This document shows, one piece after another, positions 45,831 through 53,758 of a stretch of DNA of 64,000 bases (positions within the stretch are counted from its first letter, which is position 1; every line of letters begins with the position of its first letter). A program made the position numbers and the translations under genes. Source of the DNA: DATFVJ01 sp963826515 (lineage in GTDB: Bacteria; Actinomycetota; Actinomycetes; Streptosporangiales; Streptosporangiaceae); the NCBI GenBank assembly GCA_963826515.1, contig CAWGXI010000006.1, positions 186,001-250,000 of the forward strand. Reading direction: 5' to 3'. Under the pieces are notes generated by a model. That model saw nothing but the letters and a program-made list of their open reading frames with translations. It was not told the DNA's origin and did no database searches.

Positions 45831-46420
45831 CTAGTCCTGATATCCCCTGCGGTTCAGGTGACCTTGGTGGCCTGCGTTACCACCGCAGGGTCCCCGGCCC
45901 GTCGGTACTCGTCCAAGCAGCAGGCAGCGGCTCGCGACCACCTCGGCCATCTGCCTCGTCTCGCTGTCGCCAGCCAGATCCGGGTACTCGTGCCGCAGCG
46001 TCAGCAGGCAGGACGGCTCACAGCCGACGATCGCCGCGGCCGACGCTGACTGCTCGTAGAGGCGCGGGATGTTGATCCGGGCGTGCCGCGCAGCCTGTGG
46101 CCGACGGCCCTTGGAGATCAGCACCCGGCCGCAGCAGACGCTGTTGGTCAGCTCCACTTGGTAACCCGCCAGCTCGAGCAGTTCAGTGGTGGCCACCCCG
46201 GTCTCCGGGAAGATGAAGTGCATGAAGGTGTCGTGGAAGAGCAGCACCTTGCCCCGGTGCCCGTCCCGGAGCGGGACGTGATGGCGGAACCAAGCCTGGA
46301 ATGTCGGCCTGGCGAACGGCGGCAGCGACCGCGCGTGGTGCACACCCAGCACCCGCTCGAGTGCCGCGCCCGCCCCAGGCGCGCAGGACGCCCAGTTACT
46401 GCACGGGGCGAGGTGGCTGC
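45831..46420 (-). pseudogene. CCG-domain (HdrB/GlcF-type) iron-sulfur protein, N-terminally truncated
   Basis: The frame contains one complete CCG-type module: CSNWASCAPGAG, GKVLLFHDTFMHFIFPETG, AGYQVELTNSVCCGRVLISK and AAIVGCEPSCLLTLRHEYPD. These bind a noncubane [4Fe-4S] cluster in heterodisulfide-reductase B and glycolate oxidase F subunits. A full protein would have more upstream, where the frame instead overlaps the end of the HdrC-like gene, so the N-terminal half was deleted. It is the last gene of the decayed oxidoreductase operon. Confidence 0.7.
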
Positions 46421-46788
46421 AGCCGGGCCGTCCGGTGATTATTGGCGAGTACGGTAGTGTGGAAGCGGTGCCGCCGGTGATGATCGCCGACGTGGTCGGT
46501 CACGGCGATCGAGCGCAGCGCCTGGTAAATCTTGGTCGGGTCGACTCCCTTCGGGCAGTTGGCCGCGCAGGTCAGGCAGGCGGCGCAGTCCCATGGGGTG
46601 TCGAGGCCGATGGCGGCCTCGACCTGACCAAGCTGGATCCGGCGCAGGACCCCCTGTGGGTCGAACCCGAACGGGCAGCCCGCAGTGCACTTGCCACACT
46701 GGTAGCAGGCGAACACGTTCTGGCCGCTGAGCTCGGCGACTCGTTGCACGAGCTCGGGGGAGCCGGGTGACACGTTGGTGGTGGTCAT
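46396..46788 (-). CDS. HdrC-like 4Fe-4S dicluster protein
   Basis: A 130-aa electron carrier with two [4Fe-4S] motifs: CYQCGKCTAGCPFGF and CAACLTCAANCPKGVDPTK, the spacing seen in heterodisulfide reductase C and related ferredoxins. The ATG at 46788 overlaps the stop of the preceding gamma-subunit gene (ATGA), indicating translational coupling. It would pass electrons between the 2-oxoacid oxidoreductase and the CCG protein. This gene looks intact, but its partners are not. Its last residues overlap the truncated CCG frame. Confidence 0.78.
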   Translation of the reverse strand: MTTTNVSPGSPELVQRVAELSGQNVFACYQCGKCTAGCPFGFDPQGVLRRIQLGQVEAAIGLDTPWDCAACLTCAANCPKGVDPTKIYQALRSIAVTDHVGDHHRRHRFHTTVLANNHRTARLQPPRPVQ

Positions 46789-47168
46789 AGCCGCACTTTC
46801 CCTGCGTGTTGGAACCAAGGTCGAAGGCCGTCACATTGAGTTCCTGTGACCCCTTGGGGGCCGAGGCCGCTACCGCCTCGCGCATGGCGCCGACGTCCAG
46901 CAGGCCGGTGGCCCCGGTCAGGAAGCCGAGCATGACAATGTTGGCCGCGATACGCCGGCCCAGGCCCTCGGCCGCGTTGCGGCCCGAATGGACGGTGGCC
47001 GCGGCCGAGGATGTAGCCGGCCAGGAAGATTCCCTGCCCACCGAAGCCCCCGAACCGGACCCCAACCGTGCGATCCGGCGTGTCGGCTGCGTCATCCGCA
47101 GGTTTCGGCTGGACCGGTTGTGCCGGCTCCTTTGCCACGCCGTCCATCACTGCCACGCTGTCCATCAC
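46785..47168 (-). pseudogene. 2-oxoacid:acceptor oxidoreductase gamma subunit, deleted and frameshifted
   Basis: The N-terminus VRFGGFGGQGIFLAGYILG is the cofactor-binding Gly-rich start of the KorC/PorG gamma subunit. After a frame change, the sequence AATVHSGRNAAEG runs straight into LGRRIAANIVMLGFLTGATG, skipping about 85 residues, and ends PKGSQELNVTAFDLG. The start and stop lie in one frame and the middle in another, so at least two indels plus a deletion are present. It is tightly coupled to the beta subunit (start 4 nt after its stop). Confidence 0.78.
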
Positions 47169-47169
47169 T

Positions 47170-48015
47170 TCAGCTCCTCACCGACGCGGCCTGGGCCATG
47201 GTGGCGAGCTGTTCCCGCTGATAGCTGAAGGTCGGCCGCTGCTCGTCCACGAACTTGCCGACGGTCGCGTTGCCGCCGAGCGGCAGGGCGAGCTGTTCAA
47301 GACGGGCGGAGTTGTCCACCATGATGTTCTCTTTGTAGTAGCGGAGCTCGTCAATCGCTTCCCCGAGCCGGTTCCGCCGCCCGTAGTAGACCGGGCACGG
47401 CGAGATGATTTCGACGAACGCGAACCCGCTGTGGGCCATCGCCTCCACCATTGAGCGGCGTAGCCTGCCCAGGTCGAGGACCGTCCAGCGGGCGACGTAG
47501 GTCGCGCCGGCGGCGGCCACAAGCAGGGGCAGGTTGAAGGGAGTTTCGACTTTCCCGTAAGGGCTTGTCGAGGCCTTCGCCCCCGTCTGCGTCGTCGGCC
47601 GCGCCTGCCCGCCCGTCATCCCGTAGGTGAAGTTGTTGACGCAGAAAACGGTGAGGTCGGCGTTGCGGCGGGCGGCATGGATCAGGTGGTTGCCGCCGAT
47701 GGCCGAAAGGATCGCCATCGCCGCTGAAGACGACCACCTTGAGCTCGGGATTGCCCATCTGGAGGCCGACTGCGAAGGGGATGGCGCGGCCGTGGGTGGT
47801 GTGGAAGGTGCCACAGTCGACGTAGCCGGCCACTCGCCCTGTGCAGCCGATGTCGGAGACCACCGCCAGCCGGTCGGTGTCGTCGTTCGATTCCTTGAGC
47901 GCCTCCAAAAGCTGGTGACCGACGTCCCGGTGCCACAGCCGGGACACCAGATATGCGGCAACCGGTCGGAGCGCAATGCCCACTCCGACGGGTGCTCGAG
48001 GGTTTCCTCGAGCAT
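47170..48015 (-). pseudogene. 2-oxoacid:acceptor oxidoreductase beta subunit, two compensating frameshifts
   Basis: It starts with LPHIWCPGCGTGTSV, the thiamine-diphosphate subunit's first Cys motif, then in another frame EALKESNDDTDRLAVVSDIG, HTTHGRAIPFAVGLQMGNPE and VVVFSGDGD (TPP-Mg motif), and returns to the first frame with IGGNHLIHAARRNADLTVFC, NFTYGMTGGQ and FAFVEIISPCPVYYGRRN. Shifts lie near 47920 and 47715. This is the KorB-type subunit that decarboxylates 2-oxoglutarate or a related acid and reduces ferredoxin. No alpha subunit gene is present. Confidence 0.82.
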
Positions 48016-48077
48016 CTCCGGAGTCCAGCGGTCGTCGGCCTCAAGCTCTTCTTCGAAGTCGCGTTGGCATCCTCATC

Positions 48078-48335
48078 TCAAACCTCCGGTGGGAGCAGCT
48101 GCAGCTCGGCGACGGTGATCACGGGACCATCGCGGCAGACGTAGAACGGGCCGACGTTGCAGCGCCCGCAGTGACCGAGGCCGCACTTCATCCGGTTCTC
48201 CAGGGTGGTGACGATCTGCTCCGGGTGGAAGCCGAGCCGGTCCAGGCTCCGGAGCATGAAGTGCGGCATCACGGGCGGGCAGCAGACGCTCACCACCCGG
48301 TTGTCTGGCTGCGGGCCAAGCCTAAAAGGCGGCAC
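48078..48335 (-). pseudogene. C-terminal fragment of an FAD/NAD(P)-binding electron-transfer subunit
   Basis: The 85-codon frame carries the end of the NAD domain (CCPPVMPHFMLRSLDRLGF) and the [2Fe-2S] motif of dihydroorotate-dehydrogenase-B-type subunits (ENRMKCGLGHCGRCNVGPFY, VCRDGPVITVAEL). The FAD domain and most of the NAD domain, some 200 residues, are missing. The break coincides with a 17-bp tandem repeat. It heads the decayed oxidoreductase operon and probably linked it to NAD(P)H. Confidence 0.75.
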
Positions 48336-48379
48336 TGCCTAAAAGGCGGCACTGCCTAAAAGGCGGCACTGCCTAAAAG
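48321..48379. repeat. 17-bp tandem repeat, three copies plus partial
   Basis: CCTAAAAGGCGGCACTG repeats at 48321, 48338 and 48355, with a partial fourth copy at 48372-48379. It lies exactly at the truncated 5' end of the electron-transfer subunit fragment and just downstream of citrate synthase, so it probably marks the deletion junction. Confidence 0.9.
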
Positions 48380-48402
48380 CGAGCAAGTACCTAATCTAAG
48401 GC

Positions 48403-49698
48403 TCACGCGCGGACGGTCGGTCCGACGTGGCGCAGTTCCGGTCCCGCATAGATCTGGCGGGGCCGTGCGATCCGCTGCTCCGGGTCGAGGATTCCTTCCT
48501 CCCACTGGGCCAGCCAGCCAGGCATGCGGCCGATTGCGAATAGTACAGGGAACATCTCGACAGGGAAGCCCATCGCCTGGTAAATGATGCCCGAGTAGAA
48601 GTCGACATTCGGGTAGAGCCGGTGGCTGACGAAGTAGTCATCCGCCAGCGCGATCTTCTCGAGCTCGAGCGCGATGTCGAGCAGGCGGTTCCGGCCAGTG
48701 GCCTTGAATACCTGGTCGGCGATGTTCTTGATGATGGTGGCGCGCGGGTCGAAGTTCTTGTAGACGCGGTGGCCGAATCCCATCAGCCTGAGCTCGCCGC
48801 TCTTCACCCGCTCGATGTAGGCGGGAATGTTGCCTACGGAACCGATCTCGGTGAGCATCTTCAGTACCTGCTCGTTGGCGCCGCCGTGCAGCGGGCCGTA
48901 CAGCGCCGCGGCGGCCGCGGCGGCCGACGAGTAGGGATCGGAGTGCGCGCTGCCGACCGTCCGCATGGTGGTGGTCGAGCAGTTCTGCTCGTGATCAGCG
49001 TGCAGGATGAACAGCGTGTCCACGGCGCGCTCGAGCGCCGGATCCGGGTGGTAGCTTCGCTCCGTGGTCTTCCACATCATGCTGAGGAAGTTGCCCGCGT
49101 ACGAAAGTTCATTGTCCGGGTAGGCGTACGGCAGGCCGACCGCATGCCGGTGGGCGAACGCCGCCATTGTGGGCATCTTTGCGATCAGCCGCACGATCTG
49201 CTTGCGGCGCCGTTCCTCGTCGAAGATCGCTTTCGCTTCCGGGTAGAACGTGGACAGTCCGGCCACGGTGCTCACCAGCATGCCCATGGGGTGCGCGTCG
49301 TGGTGGAATCCGTCGATGAACTGCTTGATGTTCTCGTGTACGAACGTGTGGTGGGTGATCTCCTCGGCCCATGCCTGCGCGTCGGTCGCACTCGGCAGTT
49401 CGCCGTGCAGCAGCAGGTACGCGACCTGTAGGAACGAGCAGTGCTCGGCCAGTTCCTCGATCGGATAACCGCGATAACGCAAGATCCCCTTCTCACCGTC
49501 GATGAAGGTGACGGCGCTGCGGCAGTTGGCGGTGTTCGCGAACGCCGGATCATAGGACAGCAGCCCGTAGTCGTCCTCACTGACCTTGATCTGATGCAGA
49601 TCGGTTGCGTGGATGGCGCCATCCGTGATCGGGACCTCGTAGCTCCGGCCGGTCCGGGAGTCGGTGATCTGAAGCATGCCCTTGCTTGATTCTGTCAT
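48403..49698 (-). CDS. gltA: Citrate synthase
   Basis: A 431-aa hexameric-type (type II-like) citrate synthase that condenses acetyl-CoA and oxaloacetate. Motifs are ILRYRGYPIEELAEHCSFLQ near the N-terminus, FILHADHEQNCSTTTMRTVG, ALYGPLHGGANEQVLKML with the first active-site His, GFGHRVYKNFDPRA with the second His, and the catalytic Asp in YPNVDFYSGIIY. The start at 49698 (MTESSKGML) follows a GAGGAAGAGAG stretch. With isocitrate lyase and the former Kor complex in the same 9 kb, the region is devoted to TCA/glyoxylate metabolism. Confidence 0.95.
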   Translation of the reverse strand: MTESSKGMLQITDSRTGRSYEVPITDGAIHATDLHQIKVSEDDYGLLSYDPAFANTANCRSAVTFIDGEKGILRYRGYPIEELAEHCSFLQVAYLLLHGELPSATDAQAWAEEITHHTFVHENIKQFIDGFHHDAHPMGMLVSTVAGLSTFYPEAKAIFDEERRRKQIVRLIAKMPTMAAFAHRHAVGLPYAYPDNELSYAGNFLSMMWKTTERSYHPDPALERAVDTLFILHADHEQNCSTTTMRTVGSAHSDPYSSAAAAAAALYGPLHGGANEQVLKMLTEIGSVGNIPAYIERVKSGELRLMGFGHRVYKNFDPRATIIKNIADQVFKATGRNRLLDIALELEKIALADDYFVSHRLYPNVDFYSGIIYQAMGFPVEMFPVLFAIGRMPGWLAQWEEGILDPEQRIARPRQIYAGPELRHVGPTVRA

Positions 49699-50709
49699 CG
49701 TGGCTCGGCTCTCTTCCTCGGTCGGCGCCTCGCACGGCTGCTCGGCTGCTGGACGGCTGCTGAGCATGCCGCAAGGCCGGATCTGATCAAGTGCACCGGT
49801 GCGCCCGCGTATGTCCGCGTATATCGCCACCGTACGTGGCCGGGCACCCCACAACCAGCGCATCCGGTGCCCGTCACGCCGGCACTTGCCGGAAGGGGAC
49901 TATAGTCCCCCAGGCCCGCTCGCTTTCGGCGGAAACGATCCGGCCCCATCCTTAACGGCTGCCGCGTGCCGCGCCGATTGGGGACTGCGGACAGCTCACC
50001 GCGCCGGCCCCGCTCGGCTTGACAGTGCAGACAGTCCCTCGCCGCGGGTGATCTGATCCCTGGACACATCCCGCGCCCGCAGCGGGGACGCGGCCAGAAA
50101 CCGCCACACCGCCTGCCCGGCCGGCCGCATGCCTGGCACGCAACCGCCCTACGGCACAGCCGCCTCAGGCCTGCGGCGACGGCCGGCCGGGAAGGTCGCC
50201 CCGAGGTTCGCCTGTCCGATCAGGACACGCTCCGGCCCCGCATCGAGGCCCCAATCGGGGTACGCAGCCGATCGGCGGGGGCTGGCGTAACTCGCGGAGC
50301 GGCGGTAAACGCCAGCCGCGTGGGACCGGGACCAGGTCACACGCCATGCGACCCCCGGTTAGTTGGACACCCGGGGATGAGTGTTTACCTTTGGACTCGT
50401 GGTACCTATTGACGGCGTTGTCCTCTTCTGGGGTCTGATGTGGCCGGCCTCCAATCCGGGTTCCGGCGCCAACCGCGCGCCGCCACCGCCCGGAGGACTG
50501 GAGACATCCCTTGGCCAGGAGGCCCTCTTGTCCCCCACACACCTCCCAGACACACCCCTCCCAGACACACCCCTCCCAGACACACCCCTCCCAGACACAC
50601 CCCTCCCAGACACACCCCCCCACTGACCAGTTCGCCGTGATCCCGCCGCCGGTCTCGGCGCCGGCCGGCTTACAACGGCACGAGACGCGACAGGAACGGT
50701 GAGACAGCC
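49699..50709. other. Long divergent intergenic region between gltA and glgA
   Basis: About 1 kb without a supported gene. It holds the promoters of both genes and a 75-bp array of 15-bp direct repeats at 50542-50616, close to the glgA start. Short Pro/Arg- or Gly/Trp-rich frames here are composition artefacts of the repeats. Confidence 0.55.
50542..50616. repeat. 15-bp direct repeat array, five copies, upstream of glgA
   Basis: CCTCCCAGACACACC is repeated five times without change at 50542, 50557, 50572, 50587 and 50602. The array ends 93 bp before the glgA start codon. There are no spacers, so it is not CRISPR. It could bind a regulator or be a slippage-prone leader. Confidence 0.95.
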
Positions 50710-52182
50710 GTGTTCGTGGTGATGGTTGCGACGGAATGTGCGCCGGTGGCGCAGGCGGGCGGGCTGGGAGAAGTCGTCTTCGGGCTGAGCCGGGAGCTGG
50801 AGCTGCGGGGCCACGCCGTCGAGATAATCATGCCCAAATACGATTGCATGCGCTACGACCAGATCTACGGGCTCTCGATCACCCATCATGACCTGCGGGT
50901 GCCGTGGTACACCGGGGTCGTGCCCTGCACGGTATGGTTCGGGTTCGTTCACGGCAGGCGGTGCTTTTTCATCGAACCGCACTCACCGGACCACTTCTTC
51001 AACCGGGGCCACTTGTACGGTTCAGCCGACGATGTGACCAGATTCGCCTTCTTGTCGAAAGCGGCGCTGGAGTTCATGTGGAAGAGCAACAAACGGCCCG
51101 ACGTGATCCACTGTCACGACTGGCAGACGGCGATCTTGCCGGTGCTGCTCTACGAGATCTACCAGCACATCGGCATGCCCAATCAGCGTGTTTGCTATAC
51201 CATCCACAATTTCGCGCACCAGGGTATCTGCGGTGAGTATATCCTGTGGGCGACGGGTCTCAATCGCCCAGCGCACTTCTTCGATTACGATCGGCTCCGC
51301 GATAACTTCAACCACAGCGCAATCAACCTGATGAAGGGCGGCATCGTTTACTCGAACTTCATCACCACGGTTTCACCGCAACATGCATGGGAGGCAACCT
51401 ACGCCGATCAGGGGATGGGACTGGGACACACGCTCGAGGTCCACCGGGAAAAGTTCGGTGGTGTCCTCAACGGCATCGACTACAATGTCTGGAACCCGGA
51501 GATAGATATCCTGATCCCGTCGAACTACACGGCCGGCACGGTAGAGCGAAAATATGCGAACAAAGATGCGCTGCGTGACCGGTTGCTGTTGCGTAAGGGG
51601 TACAAGCCGATCATCTCCTGCGTCGGCCGCATCGATCGTCAGAAAGGCGTCAATCTCATCCGGCACGCCATTTTCTACGCCTTGTCCCAGGGCGCGCAAT
51701 TCGTCTTGCTGGGTTCTTGTCCCGACCCGGCCGTTAATGCTCAATTCTGGCAGTTGAAGCACCAACTGAATGACAACCCTGACTGTCACCTGGAAATTGG
51801 GTTCGACGAAGGCCTGGCCCATCTGATCTATGCCGGTACCGACATGCTGGTGATGCCCAGCCTGTTCGAGCCTTGCGGCCTGAGCCAGATGATCGCCCTC
51901 AAGTACGGCGCCGTCCCCATCGTGCGGGCCGTCGGCGGCCTGGTGGACACGGTATTTGATCGCGATAACTCCGCACGTCACCCTGACGACCGGAACGGCT
52001 ACGTGTTCCACGAGCTCGACAACACGGCGCTGGAGTCCGCAATGCTGCGGGCCATCGGGCTTTGGTTCTCTTACCCGGACGACTTCCGCCGGCTTATGAT
52101 GAACGGAATGCGGCAGGATCACTCCTGGACCGGGCCCGCTCAGCACTACCTGAACATCTATAATCATATCCGCCAGGAATAG
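50710..52182 (+). CDS. glgA: Glycogen synthase, GT5 family, cyanobacterial GlgA2-like
   Basis: A 490-aa ADP-glucose-type alpha-1,4-glucan synthase. It has KFGGVLNGIDYNVWNPEID, SCVGRIDRQKGVNLIRHAI, QFVLLGSCPDPAVNAQFW, MLVMPSLFEPCGLSQMIALK (catalytic Glu/Cys region) and VRAVGGLVDTVFDRDN. Length and wording match the GlgA2 group known from cyanobacteria and some proteobacteria rather than the GT4 GlgA/GlgM usual in actinobacteria. The N-terminal substrate motif KxGGLGDV reads QAGGLGEV, so the Lys that binds ADP-glucose (Lys15 in E. coli) is Gln15. The third codon positions are less GC-biased than in neighbours. A GH57 gene follows. Confidence 0.92.
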   Translation: MFVVMVATECAPVAQAGGLGEVVFGLSRELELRGHAVEIIMPKYDCMRYDQIYGLSITHHDLRVPWYTGVVPCTVWFGFVHGRRCFFIEPHSPDHFFNRGHLYGSADDVTRFAFLSKAALEFMWKSNKRPDVIHCHDWQTAILPVLLYEIYQHIGMPNQRVCYTIHNFAHQGICGEYILWATGLNRPAHFFDYDRLRDNFNHSAINLMKGGIVYSNFITTVSPQHAWEATYADQGMGLGHTLEVHREKFGGVLNGIDYNVWNPEIDILIPSNYTAGTVERKYANKDALRDRLLLRKGYKPIISCVGRIDRQKGVNLIRHAIFYALSQGAQFVLLGSCPDPAVNAQFWQLKHQLNDNPDCHLEIGFDEGLAHLIYAGTDMLVMPSLFEPCGLSQMIALKYGAVPIVRAVGGLVDTVFDRDNSARHPDDRNGYVFHELDNTALESAMLRAIGLWFSYPDDFRRLMMNGMRQDHSWTGPAQHYLNIYNHIRQE

Positions 52183-52340
52183 GACCCGCGCACAATGTCA
52201 GGCAATCGAGCCGGAGCCGGGACCAGCCGCCACCGCTACGCGCGCTACGCGGCGAGGGCTTCTGGACCGACTACGGCGCCGAACTGGCCTGGCACCATCG
52301 ACATCGTGACCCACGACCTGTAACTGCCAAGGAGCCCCCG

Positions 52341-53528
52341 ATGGCCGACGTGGCCTTCGCCCTGGTCCTCAACTTGCATCAGCCCGCCTGCAACCTTGAG
52401 GACCTCCTCGAGCGGCACAAGTGGGAGGCCAGCGAGATCCTGTGGGCCATGGACCGTATCCCCCGATCGCTTTGGGCGTACGAGGATGTCGGCCGGGTGC
52501 ACCTGGCGCTTTCTGGCACCCTGCTCGAGACCCTCGCCAGTCCCCCCTTCCAGCGCCGGGTCGATGGCATCGTCGACTGCGGATCGCTGCTGTGGTACCT
52601 GCAGAACACCAGGATCATCCATATCCTGGGCACCGCCTACTACCATCCCGTCCTCCCCCTCACCCCCCCAGCCGACTGGGACGAGCAGCTCGAGCGCTGG
52701 CAGGGGATCGGCCAGCACCTTTTCGCGCGAACCAGCTTTCCCGGGTTCTGGCCTCCGGAGATGGGCTTTTGCATGGAGCTCATCCCGACCCTCAAACGCC
52801 AGGGCTACCGCTACGTGCTCGTCGACAGCGAACACGTCGAAGCGGTCACTCCCATGGGCCGGGAGGAACTCCGCTACCGCCCGCACGTCGCACGGTTCGG
52901 GGGCGAAGAAATCGTCGTCGTGGTACGGGACCGGGAGCTCTCCAACGCCCAAGAGACAGAGATGGAGCCCGGCTGGTTCATTCACGAGGTGTCCCAACGG
53001 ACCAGACACTGCCAGTTCGCGCCCCTTGTGACCACCTGCACCGACGGGGCCAACGGCGGCTGGTTCCGCAACACCTCGCCGGGAGCGGACTTCTGGCACT
53101 TCTTCTACCAGAACCTGCTAGAGCGGGTACGGGACAACCGAAGCGAGGGTATCCGCCCCTGCTTCATCGATGACTACCTCGACCGCCATGGCGCCCGCGG
53201 CGAGGTCACCGTGCGCCCGGGCGCGTGGAACACCGGACTGCACAATGGCGCCGGTTTTTCCCAATGGATCGGCTCGCCGGCCCAGCAGGAGGCCCTGACC
53301 CGTCTCGACGAGATCAGTCAGGCCATCCGCGCCGCCCGTCGCAACGCCACCGGCGTCTCGGTCCGCGACCCCGACATGTACCGGCTGCTCGAGCAAGCCT
53401 ACTGGCGGGTCCTCCGGGCCGAGACCAGCTGCAACTTCGCCTGGGGCGAAGCCTGGCTGCACCGCTGCCACGACGACCTCGACTGGGCCACCGACTTCCT
53501 GGACCAAGCAGGATCGCATCTGACCTGA
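52341..53528 (+). CDS. Glycoside hydrolase family 57 (amylase/branching-type) protein
   Basis: A 395-aa GH57 enzyme. It has the HQP motif at 13-15 (LNLHQPACNLEDL), the nucleophile region FWPPEMGF (Glu140), and the acid/base region TTCTDGANGGWF (Asp235). GH57 members hydrolyse or transfer alpha-1,4/1,6-glucan chains; the size is close to short amylases. AAGGAG lies 6 nt before the ATG at 52341. It follows glgA by 158 bp on the same strand, and glgA2-GH57 pairs occur in other phyla, so the two probably act together in glycogen synthesis or trimming. Confidence 0.9.
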   Translation: MADVAFALVLNLHQPACNLEDLLERHKWEASEILWAMDRIPRSLWAYEDVGRVHLALSGTLLETLASPPFQRRVDGIVDCGSLLWYLQNTRIIHILGTAYYHPVLPLTPPADWDEQLERWQGIGQHLFARTSFPGFWPPEMGFCMELIPTLKRQGYRYVLVDSEHVEAVTPMGREELRYRPHVARFGGEEIVVVVRDRELSNAQETEMEPGWFIHEVSQRTRHCQFAPLVTTCTDGANGGWFRNTSPGADFWHFFYQNLLERVRDNRSEGIRPCFIDDYLDRHGARGEVTVRPGAWNTGLHNGAGFSQWIGSPAQQEALTRLDEISQAIRAARRNATGVSVRDPDMYRLLEQAYWRVLRAETSCNFAWGEAWLHRCHDDLDWATDFLDQAGSHLT

Positions 53529-53723
53529 TCTCGCCGCTAGCTTGCGGGGGTTCCGCCGTCGCGCGCCGGACCCGGATGACGTAGTGCAGCTCGTCGGGAC
53601 GGCTGCCGAAGGTGTCCAGGTCGCAAATTAATCACTTGTCCAGTGCGGGCGCGCGGACATTGCTATTTATCTGTTCGACTTTGCGCCGAGATAGGAGCCA
53701 TATTGAAATTCGAATGCAATTTC

Positions 53724-53758
53724 CTGGCACTAGTTGCCTGCTCTGTTATGATTTCTTT
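53724..53758 (+). promoter_or_regulatory. Leaderless promoter candidate
   Basis: CTGGCA (53724-53729) and TATGAT (53747-53752) are separated by 17 bp and form a good sigma-70-type promoter. The expected transcription start, about 7 nt after the -10, falls on the ATG at 53759, so the mRNA would be leaderless. No ribosome binding site precedes that ATG. Confidence 0.5.

Noticed and set aside
50542..50616. CRISPR array
   Set aside because: The 15-bp units abut directly without spacers and no cas genes are present.
53734..53752. TTGCCT as the -35 box of the promoter at 53747
   Set aside because: It is only 7 bp from TATGAT; CTGGCA at 53724 has the correct 17-bp spacing.
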